A program made the translations under genes and the position numbers. Positions 1 through 9,553 of a stretch of 64,000 nt of DNA are shown here, one piece after another. The stretch comes from an uncultured Bacteroides sp. Its GTDB lineage: Bacteria > Bacteroidota > Bacteroidia > Bacteroidales > Bacteroidaceae. The DNA is taken from contig NZ_CAUCSQ010000006.1 of NCBI RefSeq assembly GCF_958445495.1, positions 66,086 to 130,085 on the forward strand, written 5' to 3'. Numbering within the stretch: position 1 is the first letter of the stretch; every line of letters starts with the position of its first letter. Below the pieces are notes generated by a model, which saw only the letters and a program-made list of their open reading frames with translations, did not search any database and was not told the origin of the DNA.

Positions 1-69
1 AACGGCACAGCCTTTCAGCAAACCTTTCCCGATTTTATCATATCCTGTTTTCATATCATTTCTACTCAT
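1..69 (-). CDS. 5' end of the next operon gene (partial, cut by the window edge)
   Basis: Reading leftward from an ATG at 69 there are 23 open codons to the edge of the window, starting MSRNDMKTGYDKIGKG. The ATG lies 6 nt after the TAA of the preceding gene (76-78), the tight spacing seen throughout this operon, so it is probably a ninth co-transcribed gene. An internal ATG six codons in is an alternative start. The visible part is too short to assign a family. Confidence 0.5.
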   Translation of the reverse strand, partial: MSRNDMKTGYDKIGKGLLKGCAV

Positions 70-75
70 TTAAGG

Positions 76-1977
76 TTATTCTCCTTCCGTTTCTTCTACC
101 ACATTCTGTAATTCGATCTTCAGCATCACGATATTATTCATTTCCTTTCCGTCAAAAGAGAAAAAATTTCCCGTCAACAGCAAACCATTGGCATTGTCGG
201 AAGTCAATGAATATTGCGCATCATGCAACTGTCCGGAAAACCTGCCCGGTACATTGAATTTCTGAATGGCATTGCCTTCCATATCAAGGATAAGGAATCC
301 TTGCCGGGTAACTCCGTCATATTTGTCGAACGTTCCGGTAACGACCAAATACGGACTGTGTTGTGCCGAATAGGGAGTAAGGTCCACTATTTTCGCGAAG
401 TTGGCCATCCCTCCTTCCAGCCTGGGTTGTCCGTCTTCTTTGTGAAGCACAAAATCCGGGTCAAGCGTGCCGTCGGGGTTCAGAACGACAAGCCCGCTGA
501 CCTTCTGCCCATTGAAAGAAGTAAAATTACCGGTTATAACGATACGTTCCTGTTCCTCTCCGTTTACATCGGTATAGACGGTATGGGTGATTTTACTAAT
601 TTCAGAATCGGTTCCGGCATTCACATTTGCAAGAAAGGCCGGCTCTATATTGCCCTGCGCATCGATTTTCACCAGATTATGAACTGTCTGCCCGTCGAAC
701 TGCGTAATTTCCCCCACCATGATTACCGACTCGTCTTTCAGCAGGCAGGCGTCGTTGATATGGCCGACAGCGCCTTCTTTCGATTTCGTCTCCGGAGAGG
801 CCGCGTCACGCCGGTAGGTCATATCCAACTCGCCGTTTTCATCCATACGCATCACGGACTTGGCTTCCGTATATACGTCTGAGGCAATGAGCTTATCCTT
901 GTCCACATTGCAAGTAGAATTATCGTAATCCGTTTTGCAATGAGAATCGAAATTCCCTACTGCAATTATCTTTTTTCCTTGAACGGCAAAAGCGCGCACA
1001 ATCTCATAGCCCAGCCCCGTGCCTCCTACAAATACCGGAACATTTATCTCCTGCAAGGTTCCGTTGGAATCGGAAAATTTCTTCTTCTCTGTTTTTACAG
1101 ACAAATCGCTATTGAGCAGAAGCAAATTCTTGCAAGTAAACTGTCCTCCCAGATTCGTATAATATTTTTCATAATCGGAAAACAAACCGTACATTATCAC
1201 CCGCGGCGCTGTTTCTTCATTATCTTCTTTCCAATAATCTAACCCGTTTACCTTACAATACAGGAACTCACCCATATTTTCCACATAATAAGAGCCTGCG
1301 TATATCCCGTTATTGACTTTGAACTTATCGGCTGTTCCATAACTTATCGCCCCTGTTTCACTGCTAACCATGGCAAGTCCGCCATAATTTTTGCTATTGC
1401 TGGCTTTATAGAAATCGCCACAAAGATAAAATTCAGTAACCTGACTGGTATTCTTCGACCACGGAACACAAGAAAGAATAACTCCCATATAAGGTCCGGT
1501 CTTATAATATTCAAATCCCTCGTCAATCGAAACACTTCCGGAAACATTGAAGTAGGGCCCGTAAAAAATCTGGTTTTCCAACACCATATAGGTAGAGCCC
1601 GAACTTACATTCTGGGGAATTACCGCTGTCAGAGTGGTATCGGTAGCGGCAGCTATCTCACAAATCTCATCAGAGATGTAAAACTGGAAATCGTATGAAT
1701 ATGTATCTCCTTCCCGATGGATATATTTGGCTAGTCCTTCCGTACGGAAAACGACTTCTTCCCCCGGTCCTGCGGTTTCCGGGTCGGGAGTTTCCGACAA
1801 CAGTTTCACAGCCAGAGGCTCACGGCCGCCGGCATAGGGATCTTCCTTAATGGAATCTTCTTCATTGGCATTGCATCCGGCAAAAGCCAGCGTCAGGACA
1901 ACTAAACACAACGCAACCGCTGTCCTGCAAAAACAAACTGTGACAGTCATTATCTTCCTATTCATCGTTCTTTGCAT
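76..1977 (-). CDS. Surface lipoprotein with TIG-like domain and delta-60-type repeats (DUF5008-like)
   Basis: A 633-residue predicted lipoprotein. The signal peptide ends in a lipobox with Cys35 followed by acidic residues (NEED), a pattern often linked to surface export in Bacteroides. Residues about 60-147 look like an IPT/TIG immunoglobulin-like domain. From about 150 to the end there are repeated blocks of the delta-60 type (for example VVTGNFTSFNGQ and LNPDGTLDPDF), expected to fold as a beta-propeller-like binding surface. It is the last complete gene of the SusC/SusD operon and occupies the position of SusE/SusF-type accessory binding lipoproteins, so I infer ligand binding at the cell surface; no catalytic motif is seen. 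The start overlaps the fasciclin gene by 20 nt; an ATG at 1965 is an equally good start. Assignment to DUF5008 is from memory of the family architecture. Confidence 0.8.
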   Translation of the reverse strand: MQRTMNRKIMTVTVCFCRTAVALCLVVLTLAFAGCNANEEDSIKEDPYAGGREPLAVKLLSETPDPETAGPGEEVVFRTEGLAKYIHREGDTYSYDFQFYISDEICEIAAATDTTLTAVIPQNVSSGSTYMVLENQIFYGPYFNVSGSVSIDEGFEYYKTGPYMGVILSCVPWSKNTSQVTEFYLCGDFYKASNSKNYGGLAMVSSETGAISYGTADKFKVNNGIYAGSYYVENMGEFLYCKVNGLDYWKEDNEETAPRVIMYGLFSDYEKYYTNLGGQFTCKNLLLLNSDLSVKTEKKKFSDSNGTLQEINVPVFVGGTGLGYEIVRAFAVQGKKIIAVGNFDSHCKTDYDNSTCNVDKDKLIASDVYTEAKSVMRMDENGELDMTYRRDAASPETKSKEGAVGHINDACLLKDESVIMVGEITQFDGQTVHNLVKIDAQGNIEPAFLANVNAGTDSEISKITHTVYTDVNGEEQERIVITGNFTSFNGQKVSGLVVLNPDGTLDPDFVLHKEDGQPRLEGGMANFAKIVDLTPYSAQHSPYLVVTGTFDKYDGVTRQGFLILDMEGNAIQKFNVPGRFSGQLHDAQYSLTSDNANGLLLTGNFFSFDGKEMNNIVMLKIELQNVVEETEGE

Positions 1978-2776
1978 TTAATATATGTTTTTCATACTCT
2001 TTCTCTTTTTTCCATACAGCGGCGCGCTTGGCAGACGGATAGGTAATGCCTGCCTGAACGGCTTTCTGATAGAGAACCGACGGAGAAAATCCCAATCTGT
2101 GGTCAAGCCGGATAACATGTACGATGCCGTTGTCCGGCTCTATATTGCAGGATGCCACATAAGCGTACAACGGATATCCATAACCGGAATAGGCATACAT
2201 GATTTGCCTGTATCCGGCATATTTGATGCCGTTGGCCTCACCGTAACATACTCCCATAGTCATCTTATAACTTTTATCGTAGGTAAAGTTCGTCTGTCCC
2301 GGATAGGTGCTTATTGCCGCCGTATCTATCTGGGCAATGTCATTCAAACGATATTTTCCTTGCATGACATACATTCCGATAATATCTTCCCATACGCTTT
2401 TATCTACTTGCGAAAGGTCTGTCACCTTCTCTTTACCGTCATAATTATATAAATAGTCATTCATATAATCTACACTCCGATCGATGGAAAAATCCGTGGG
2501 AGCGAAGAAAGTCACCTCTTCATTGCTTAATATATCGTTCCATTTCGTCATCTTGATTACTTTAACCAAATCTTCGAAAAGGTCGGGACGGGACTCAAGA
2601 TACTGCATCACATTACCGTCAAAATAAGGATTGCTGACGCCTCCGTCTATCGCATAATCATCATTGCAACCGGCCATCGAAAACACGGACAGCAATATCG
2701 CGCATAATCCGCAAACTGTTTTTCCTATATTTTTCATTATTCCCATCATTATATCCATTGTGATTATCCTGTTCAT
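1958..2776 (-). CDS. Fasciclin (FAS1) domain lipoprotein, second module
   Basis: A 272-residue lipoprotein with lipobox Cys37. From about residue 55 it shows FAS1 features: a leading helix region (YLESRPDLFEDLVKVIKMT), the conserved strand TFFAPTDFSID, and a later region near IRLDHRL matching the end of the fold. FAS1 domains mediate protein or glycan adhesion; no enzymatic role is expected. The gene starts 3 nt after the SusD stop and its own stop overlaps the following gene, so it is translationally linked inside the operon. Several Met codons (residues 7, 10, 11, 14) precede the hydrophobic core, so the exact start is uncertain. A second FAS1 lipoprotein occupies the same position after the other SusC/SusD pair (8677-9540). 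Confidence 0.8.
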   Translation of the reverse strand: MNRIITMDIMMGIMKNIGKTVCGLCAILLSVFSMAGCNDDYAIDGGVSNPYFDGNVMQYLESRPDLFEDLVKVIKMTKWNDILSNEEVTFFAPTDFSIDRSVDYMNDYLYNYDGKEKVTDLSQVDKSVWEDIIGMYVMQGKYRLNDIAQIDTAAISTYPGQTNFTYDKSYKMTMGVCYGEANGIKYAGYRQIMYAYSGYGYPLYAYVASCNIEPDNGIVHVIRLDHRLGFSPSVLYQKAVQAGITYPSAKRAAVWKKEKEYEKHILNAKNDE

Positions 2777-2779
2777 ACA

Positions 2780-4312
2780 TTATTCCCAATAAGTGTTTTT
2801 AGTCATATAAGGGTTATTGTCCAGCGCACCTTTAAAAATAGGCCATGTCCATGCACCTTGTTTCAGGTTAGCGGTCGTTTCGCGATAGCCGCTCTCGTCT
2901 GCAAAGGTCGAGAAACTGGAATCGGTGATTTTCTCCGTTCTCACCAAATCATAAAAGTACTGTCCTTCTCCCATCAGTTCGCGTACACGTTCCCAGTAAA
3001 TATCCGCGTCCAAATCCGTACCGGCCTCAAAATCCGGAGCTCCCGCCCGCTGGCGAATACGGTTCACTTCCTCCAGCGCTTTGTCTGACTCGCCTAACTT
3101 ATTAAGCGCTTCCGCATAAAGCAAAATCGCATCGGCAAGACGGAATACAATATAATTGCCTGAATTGGGAATCAATGTGCTTCCGTAATGATCGGCATTC
3201 AACATCTTAACGATTTCCACATACGTATCGGAAGACGAACTTCCCGGGTTCTCCTCATCCGAGAAATACAGGTTCTTAAACCAAGAGGACTTTCGTCCGT
3301 CTTCCGTTTCCTGGGGATATAACTTCTGCAGGAAGACCTCGCTGTAGCGGAAATCCGGCTTCGTCTTATTCCGGACTTCATATACTACTTTAGTACACCA
3401 CATATGGTCGGTCTTAAAGATTTCACCCGTTGTAATATTCTGCGCTATTTCAAATAATCCTTCATTGGAATCACCTTTAAAGACGTCACCCATCTGAGAC
3501 ATCGGCTGCAATGAATAATAGGTTCCGTCTACCCAAGAGTCTGATTCAGCCAATCGCTTGACTTCCTCATAATAGGTCTGGGCATTGTCCGGTTCAAAGA
3601 ATACCAGCCACATATTGATATGCATCATCAATGTGAGCACAGCCCCGCGGTTGGCGCGCAAACTTCCGTTACCGTTACGCCACCGCAGGATGTTCCCTTC
3701 CGGATCGCTGTCCAATACCGACTGTAAATCCGCCAAACAATTCTTGAGTACCACCGACTTGTCTGTACGCGGCAACGGCTGGGCAAAAAATGCCTCCGTA
3801 TAATAAGGGACATCACCGAACAACCGCACCATGAAAAAATAGGCAAGACTACGCATGAAACGGCATTCCGCCCTGTAACGTTCGCGTTCCACATCTGTAA
3901 TTCCCTGGATATTGGCTATCTCCTGAATCATAATATTGGCGCTCTGCACTACTTTGTACATGTTCTTCCAATTATAAATAGCTCCAAAATCGGACGACTC
4001 TCCCTTATTGCTCCCGTCTTTTTTGTCTTTATAACTCCTCATGTCGTTCTGGAGCAGATATAGATAATTGTTTGCATTCTGGTCAAGAATCGGCGCACAA
4101 CGTATGTCTCCGGCATAAAGGAAGAATCCGTTATCGGTAGTAGCTTTCCGGAAATGCTGGTAAATACTAAGCATAAAAGCTTCCGCATTGGCTTTTTCGC
4201 CATACCAGAACTTATCTCCCGGCAGTTTATCGTCATCATCAGTATCCAGATTACATCCGCAGAAAGTGGATGTAAAGATTAAAAGCAAACCTATTGTTAT
4301 ATATTTCAACAT
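2780..4312 (-). CDS. SusD/RagB-family nutrient-binding outer-membrane lipoprotein, second module
   Basis: A 510-residue lipoprotein (lipobox FCGC, Cys20) followed by an acidic DTDDDD stretch. It has the SusD layout: helical TPR-like N-terminal half with RYRAECRFMRSLAYFFMVRLFGDVPY, the most diagnostic SusD signature, and the C-terminal RADAILLYAEALNK and RVRELMGEGQYFYDLVRTEK blocks. SusD proteins sit on the extracellular face of the SusC channel and deliver ligand as a hinged lid. It follows its SusC partner by 25 nt, as is usual. Only about 510 residues, a normal family length; no truncation is seen. Confidence 0.95.
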   Translation of the reverse strand: MLKYITIGLLLIFTSTFCGCNLDTDDDDKLPGDKFWYGEKANAEAFMLSIYQHFRKATTDNGFFLYAGDIRCAPILDQNANNYLYLLQNDMRSYKDKKDGSNKGESSDFGAIYNWKNMYKVVQSANIMIQEIANIQGITDVERERYRAECRFMRSLAYFFMVRLFGDVPYYTEAFFAQPLPRTDKSVVLKNCLADLQSVLDSDPEGNILRWRNGNGSLRANRGAVLTLMMHINMWLVFFEPDNAQTYYEEVKRLAESDSWVDGTYYSLQPMSQMGDVFKGDSNEGLFEIAQNITTGEIFKTDHMWCTKVVYEVRNKTKPDFRYSEVFLQKLYPQETEDGRKSSWFKNLYFSDEENPGSSSSDTYVEIVKMLNADHYGSTLIPNSGNYIVFRLADAILLYAEALNKLGESDKALEEVNRIRQRAGAPDFEAGTDLDADIYWERVRELMGEGQYFYDLVRTEKITDSSFSTFADESGYRETTANLKQGAWTWPIFKGALDNNPYMTKNTYWE

Positions 4313-4337
4313 AATCTTCTCTTTTTAAAATATTTGA

Positions 4338-7300
4338 TTATAAACCTAATACTACACCGACTGTCCATGTGCGGCTGTTAGGGTAACCGCCCGACGTATC
4401 CCGTCCCAGACCGTTTATGCTTTCAGGACTGATGCCGGAATAATTGGAGAAAGTCCAGATATTGTTGACCGACGCCTTCAGAGTAACGGCATCCACCCGC
4501 AAATAGTCCAGCCATTTTTTGGGCAAACGGTAAGAAAGGGAAACCGTATTAATCTTGAAAAAAGAACCGTCTTCCAAAAAGAGTGTCTGATTTTCGCGGA
4601 AAGGGTCGATTACTTTATTATGGTGATAGTCATAAGGATTAGGATATTTGGCGCCATAACGGTTGTCTTCCGTCCAGAAGTTGTAACGCTCTATAGGAGC
4701 CAACGCCGCATCTTTGCGCAGTTTCTCGATTTCTTTCCGTACCGGGCTCGTATATGCATCGAGGGTATTTGCCAGTACTGTGTTGATTGCGTCACGCTTG
4801 AATGTAAAAGAGGTGTTCACATGCATGCTGAATCCTTTATATGACAAATTGAAATAAAGTCCTCCGGTCATTAGAGGACGGGCATTGCCCGCTACCACCC
4901 TGTCATTCTCGTCAATCACATAGTCGCCGTTGATGTCCACCCAGATAGGGTCTCCAGCTTTAAAATAGGCTTCTTCACTATCATTTCCTTTTACTTTAAG
5001 GCGTTTTCCGGTTGCGGGGTTCACCGGTACATCCTCGTCCGTAGCATATACTCCTTTATTGATATAAAGCAACATCGAAGTCGTATTAGCTCCCAGACGG
5101 TTGGCTACCCAGGCGTCTCTATCAAGTATCTGACGGGCCTCATTCGGCAACTTGGTGATGATGTCCCTGTTTAGGGCAAAGTTTAATCCCACGCTAAGCC
5201 CCCACTTGCTCTGTAAAGGAAGAGGTTTTCCGGTCAATGACACTTCCAAACCGTAGTTCACCAGGCTGACATCCGTACTTGTCACCTTATCGAACCCTGA
5301 ATGGTCCGGCAACTTAACGCTACTGATTTGATTGTCAATCTGGCGATAATATGCGTCGATATCGGCTCCCAGCCTGCCATTAAACATCGAGAACTCGTAA
5401 CCTAAATTCCATGTAGTGGTACGTACCGGGTCAAGCTGCACATTGGGCAATTTGTCAAAGTTAATGGGGATGTATGATTCGCCGTTATAAGTGTATGAGT
5501 CTTTGACATCATAAGTTCCGTACACATCGTAACGGGTGGCTTTGTATTTCACAACCTGCCCCCAGGTTACACGAATACCCATCCTGTCGAGATTTGCGAA
5601 ACGTTGCATGAATTTTTCATATCCCAGATTCCACCGGAACCCCAACGAAGGATTGAAGTTCCATTTTGTCCGTTTGCCGTACACCGAATTCAACTCCGGG
5701 CTTAATGTAGGCTCAAACACATACCGGTCACCTCCCGCCTTAAAAGAACCGATATTTTTAATGGAGAAGTTCGGAGTGAAAATAACCGAGAAAGTATTCT
5801 GGTTTTCGGAGACCTTAGCCGTTCCTTTCGACCTGCCGTGTCCCACAGGCCCTATGATATTATCATTGGGCAGTCCAACCATGGTAATGCTATTTCCCGT
5901 GCTTGACTTGTCTTCATAACGGATACCTGCCGTCAACCCCATATTGGCATATTTCAAATCGAACGTACGCTGAAAATACGTATTTATATATATCTTTGAA
6001 GAATTATTGCTGACATTTTCCGCAATGGCCTGATACTTGTTGTCCGCATTGCTCAAGATTGCAGGTGTCATTTTTTCCGTTTCGCTCGTATTATAAGAAT
6101 AATTGAACGTACCCGCCCATTTGATATTAAACGGCAACCGGTATCCTAAATTCAACGTGGTGGAATAGCCGGACTGCACGGTCGAATTGGTCACGCCGAA
6201 CACTTGCAAGGCATCCACGGAAGCCGAATAGAGAGAAGGAGGAGGCAACAATGACGAAGCGCTGGCGCCGCTCGCCACTCCCGACTGCGATACCGCATTA
6301 CCGCTACCGGTACTATTATCCGTAAAACTGACTTTCATATCTACCCCGATGGTGAATTTGGAATTCGGAGACGTATAGTTCATATTTCCGGTCAAAGCAT
6401 ATCTATTGAAGTCGGTATTCTTCACGATACCTTTTTCCGTATAATAGTTGCCGTTGACTTTGTAGTTAAACTGTTCATTACCTCCGGAAAAACTTATATT
6501 ATGGGAATGATTGTAAGTAACCCGGTAGAACTGTTCCTGCCAATTCGTATGATTATTAAAATAAGGGTTCAGGCTATCTGATATGGCAGGCATGAACATG
6601 ACATCCCAAAAGCCGTGATAAAGCTGTGAGGTATCATTCTCCAATATCTGCCATTTCAACAAATTACGCTCCATGTTTCCAAGAACCACGTCACGAAGCC
6701 TGGGTGGAGTGGAAATTGTGAAGTTACCGGAATAAGTCACTTTAGGTTTGGGCGAATTTCCCTTTTTCGTTTCAATCAGAATCACTCCATAGGCTCCTTT
6801 CGAACCATAGAGGGAAGTAGCGGCGGCATCCTTCAAAATCTGGATATTGGCTATATCTTCAAAAGGAATCGTAGAAATAGGGCTCACTCCCGAACCGCTG
6901 ACCAGACCGTTGGCGTCATAATCGCTTACATCGTCCTGAGGAATGCCGTCAACGACAAAAAGCGGCGCGGATGATGCCAAATCCCAATTATTATCATCTG
7001 CATTTCCTACAATCGAAATATCCGAGACACCCCGGATATTGAATGTACCCTGCGCTCCGGGAAGTCCGTTGTTCAACTGGATGTCCATACCGGCCACACG
7101 CCCCTGCAGAAGTGTCATGATGTTAGATACAGGTGTTTCCGCCAATTCTTCCGTTTTAATAACCGTGTTGGCAGATGTCACACTCGCCTTATTCACTCTC
7201 CGGTTACCGACAATCACGGTTTCTTCTATCTGGGTAACATCTTCTTCCAAATACACATTCATGCCTGAAACAGCCTTTTTCACCTTTATAATCGTCGGCC

Positions 7301-7562
7301 GGTAAGAGACATAACTGAAAACCAACTCTGAACCGACCGGGGCTTTGATTGTAAACCGTCCTTCCAAATCCGACGCCGTTCCGCGAATTGTCTTTTTCGT
7401 GTCAGCAGTACGACACCGAATATTTACTCCCGGAAACGTTTCATTATTCCCGGCCTTATCGTACACTGTACCGCTAATTACTACTTCCTGTGCCCCGACA
7501 CCGGCAACAAGCGAAAATAATAAAAACAACAATAATGTATATCTATTTTTCATCTTTATCAT
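4338..7562 (-). CDS. SusC/RagA-family TonB-linked outer-membrane transporter, second module
   Basis: A 1074-residue protein with signal peptide (cleavage near GVGAQ), a CarboxypepD_reg-like domain at about 27-108, a TonB-box-like segment EETVIVGN at 113-120, a plug domain (LLQGRVAGMDIQLNNG, NIRGVSDISIVG, LFVVDGIPQDD, IQILKDAAATSLYGSKG) to about 270, and a long beta-barrel ending in the aromatic-containing TWTVGVVLGL. It would import a ligand across the outer membrane with TonB energy, paired with the SusD immediately downstream. The start is 9 nt after the DUF5007-like gene; an ATG three codons in (7553) is an alternative. This copy has the full classical SusC layout, unlike the other SusC of the operon. 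Confidence 0.95.
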   Translation of the reverse strand: MIKMKNRYTLLLFLLFSLVAGVGAQEVVISGTVYDKAGNNETFPGVNIRCRTADTKKTIRGTASDLEGRFTIKAPVGSELVFSYVSYRPTIIKVKKAVSGMNVYLEEDVTQIEETVIVGNRRVNKASVTSANTVIKTEELAETPVSNIMTLLQGRVAGMDIQLNNGLPGAQGTFNIRGVSDISIVGNADDNNWDLASSAPLFVVDGIPQDDVSDYDANGLVSGSGVSPISTIPFEDIANIQILKDAAATSLYGSKGAYGVILIETKKGNSPKPKVTYSGNFTISTPPRLRDVVLGNMERNLLKWQILENDTSQLYHGFWDVMFMPAISDSLNPYFNNHTNWQEQFYRVTYNHSHNISFSGGNEQFNYKVNGNYYTEKGIVKNTDFNRYALTGNMNYTSPNSKFTIGVDMKVSFTDNSTGSGNAVSQSGVASGASASSLLPPPSLYSASVDALQVFGVTNSTVQSGYSTTLNLGYRLPFNIKWAGTFNYSYNTSETEKMTPAILSNADNKYQAIAENVSNNSSKIYINTYFQRTFDLKYANMGLTAGIRYEDKSSTGNSITMVGLPNDNIIGPVGHGRSKGTAKVSENQNTFSVIFTPNFSIKNIGSFKAGGDRYVFEPTLSPELNSVYGKRTKWNFNPSLGFRWNLGYEKFMQRFANLDRMGIRVTWGQVVKYKATRYDVYGTYDVKDSYTYNGESYIPINFDKLPNVQLDPVRTTTWNLGYEFSMFNGRLGADIDAYYRQIDNQISSVKLPDHSGFDKVTSTDVSLVNYGLEVSLTGKPLPLQSKWGLSVGLNFALNRDIITKLPNEARQILDRDAWVANRLGANTTSMLLYINKGVYATDEDVPVNPATGKRLKVKGNDSEEAYFKAGDPIWVDINGDYVIDENDRVVAGNARPLMTGGLYFNLSYKGFSMHVNTSFTFKRDAINTVLANTLDAYTSPVRKEIEKLRKDAALAPIERYNFWTEDNRYGAKYPNPYDYHHNKVIDPFRENQTLFLEDGSFFKINTVSLSYRLPKKWLDYLRVDAVTLKASVNNIWTFSNYSGISPESINGLGRDTSGGYPNSRTWTVGVVLGL

Positions 7563-7571
7563 GATTTAAGA

Positions 7572-8687
7572 TTAATTGTCGACAGTAACCTCTTTTATAT
7601 CACCCAAACGAGGTTTTCCTTTAGCAAAATGAACCAGTATCTCCCAATGAGCCTCTTTATAGATAGCAAAATCGAATACAAAAGAAGTACGCCGCCTGTA
7701 TGTGGAAGAAATCCCGTACATATAACTCGTCGTAAATTTCACACTGGCTTTTTCCCCTTTTGAATCGGTATAAATGCTGCTGCCTGTAAAAAGGGGCAAC
7801 GGATATGCCATATCATAGAATACTTCTTTATCGTCTACATGCTTTAAGAAACCTGCCTGAAACAAATTGTTCCAATTGGTTTCATTAAAACGCCGCGGGT
7901 CGATGCGTTCCCATGAAGGGCCATAGAAAGATATGGACAAGGTAGTATTGTCCTCTTGCCTGTCTTTATTCTCTCTAAAATAGATATGTATGTCTTCCGG
8001 TTCTATCATGTAAGAGATGCTTGTATGGCTGCCGCTCGAAGAGCTCTGCTTTTCTTCATAAAGCATTGTCGAAGTCTCCGGAGAAACGTATTCGGCTATT
8101 GCCAGTCCTGTTTCCGAATCATAAATGGAAGGTTCAAAATCGACCTCACGCTTAGGCCTGAGGCGCATCCGCTTGATGATTTTATATCCTCCCGAATTCG
8201 ACACTTTCATATTAAAGACATAACCGGAATCGGGCTGGCAACGCAAAATCTCGGAATTTGCCTCACTCCACATGACTATCTCACCGCTATGCTTGACAAC
8301 ATCAAACAACCGCCGATATTCGGTTCCCCGTTTAGCATTTATTTCAGCTATGGACTTTTCCGTCCCAAGATAGGGTTTCTTCCACACACGCACCGGATAG
8401 TATTCTTCCAGTTCAGGCGCAGGCGTCCCGTCGGTATGCATCATATCGGTGATTTCAAACGTAAGCGGCAATGTAGAATTACTTGTATTGCATATATCCG
8501 TATAAAATGTGGTATGTCCCATCACCGGCTCGAAAGAAGTTTGCGTGAATGTCACGTCACGGTCAAACGCATCTTTTTCTTCCGGCAGGAAATTGTTCAC
8601 ACAACCGGTATTCATTACCAATAAAACGGCAAGTAAAGTTATACTGCCTGTTTTTATGCTGCCGTTATCCTTGTTCTTATTTTTCAT
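7572..8687 (-). CDS. DUF5007-like lipoprotein, first module
   Basis: A 371-residue lipoprotein with lipobox Cys29. The N-terminal NNFLPEEKDAFDRDVTFTQ segment and the overall pattern match Bacteroidetes DUF5007 proteins found next to SusC/SusD and fasciclin genes, as I remember the family. The sequence is beta-rich with no catalytic motif. Residues about 45-90 could be an Ig-like domain (VMGHTTFYTDICNTSNSTLPLTFEITD). Its start overlaps the upstream fasciclin gene by 11 nt (8677-8687), indicating coupling. By position it is the counterpart of the DUF5008-like protein that closes the second module, although I see no sequence relatedness. A role in substrate binding or complex assembly is inference. 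Confidence 0.75.
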   Translation of the reverse strand: MKNKNKDNGSIKTGSITLLAVLLVMNTGCVNNFLPEEKDAFDRDVTFTQTSFEPVMGHTTFYTDICNTSNSTLPLTFEITDMMHTDGTPAPELEEYYPVRVWKKPYLGTEKSIAEINAKRGTEYRRLFDVVKHSGEIVMWSEANSEILRCQPDSGYVFNMKVSNSGGYKIIKRMRLRPKREVDFEPSIYDSETGLAIAEYVSPETSTMLYEEKQSSSSGSHTSISYMIEPEDIHIYFRENKDRQEDNTTLSISFYGPSWERIDPRRFNETNWNNLFQAGFLKHVDDKEVFYDMAYPLPLFTGSSIYTDSKGEKASVKFTTSYMYGISSTYRRRTSFVFDFAIYKEAHWEILVHFAKGKPRLGDIKEVTVDN

Positions 8688-9540
8688 GACCTACATTTTT
8701 AAAATAATGAATAAACTGCCCAAAACCGAACTCATGCCTCGGAATAAGGACATGAATCACTCCATTCACGGCATATATGTCCGTCCATAATACTTTAGTC
8801 GGTTCCCACCTGCTTTTCTCCAGCGTGTTGCGCATATCGTAAAAAGTAATGTCTTTCGGCCCGCCGCCTACAAAACCGCTGGCCGGCAATCTGCTATAAG
8901 TCAGATTCATCCTGTATTCATGCAAGTCCTGTACTATTTTTCCCTCGGATGAAGATACGGATGCCAATGCTTCCGTATCGTATATGCCCGGAAACATATA
9001 ACGGCATACTAACGAATCAATCCGGTCTTTATAGATATAAATATCCGTATATTTCTCTTCCGTTTTTTCATCTGTCCGTTCTATTTCTTTGCAATAGTTC
9101 AGAAGCTTCTCCAATGTAAGCCCGCCTGCCGCATATTTCTCCGTTTCTGACGTTTCATCGGTAAAGTCACCGGCGTCCACAACCAAATCGTTCAGCCGGC
9201 GAAAATCATTCAAGGACTGCAAGGCATAACGGAAACAGCTATCGGGAACAGCCATAAAGGTATATTGACCGCTCTCATCCTGTAAACACTCTTTCAATTC
9301 TGCAAATTTCAACTTTACAGGACTGTCTTCATCGGTATAATCCATCAAATATAACAATGAGTCATAAGTGATTCCCAAACCCGGATCACCTTGTTGCAGA
9401 TATTCATAAATAGTACCGTCAAACCGGCTCGTTCCTTGCGGTTGCAGTTCTTGAATATCGCTATTTACAACAGAAACATCCATACACGAGGAAAGTAAAA
9501 GTCCTCCCCATCCGCATACAACAGTTAATAATTTATTCAT
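8677..9540 (-). CDS. Fasciclin-like (FAS1) lipoprotein, first module
   Basis: A 287-residue lipoprotein with a short signal peptide and lipobox LSSC (Cys19). The segment IYEYLQQGDPGLGITYDSLLYLMDY followed by YTFMAVPDSCFRYALQSLND matches the first helix and the FAPTD-like strand of FAS1 domains, and the end (VLWTDIYAVNGVIHVLI) fits the closing H2-like motif with NGVIHV. It sits between SusD and the DUF5007-like gene, 13 nt after the SusD stop. FAS1 identity is clearer from the ends than the middle, which is diverged from the fasciclin protein of the other module. Expected at the cell surface as an adhesion or ligand-binding partner of the SusC/SusD pair. Confidence 0.7.
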   Translation of the reverse strand: MNKLLTVVCGWGGLLLSSCMDVSVVNSDIQELQPQGTSRFDGTIYEYLQQGDPGLGITYDSLLYLMDYTDEDSPVKLKFAELKECLQDESGQYTFMAVPDSCFRYALQSLNDFRRLNDLVVDAGDFTDETSETEKYAAGGLTLEKLLNYCKEIERTDEKTEEKYTDIYIYKDRIDSLVCRYMFPGIYDTEALASVSSSEGKIVQDLHEYRMNLTYSRLPASGFVGGGPKDITFYDMRNTLEKSRWEPTKVLWTDIYAVNGVIHVLIPRHEFGFGQFIHYFKNVGHEK

Positions 9541-9553
9541 AGCATCCTATCTT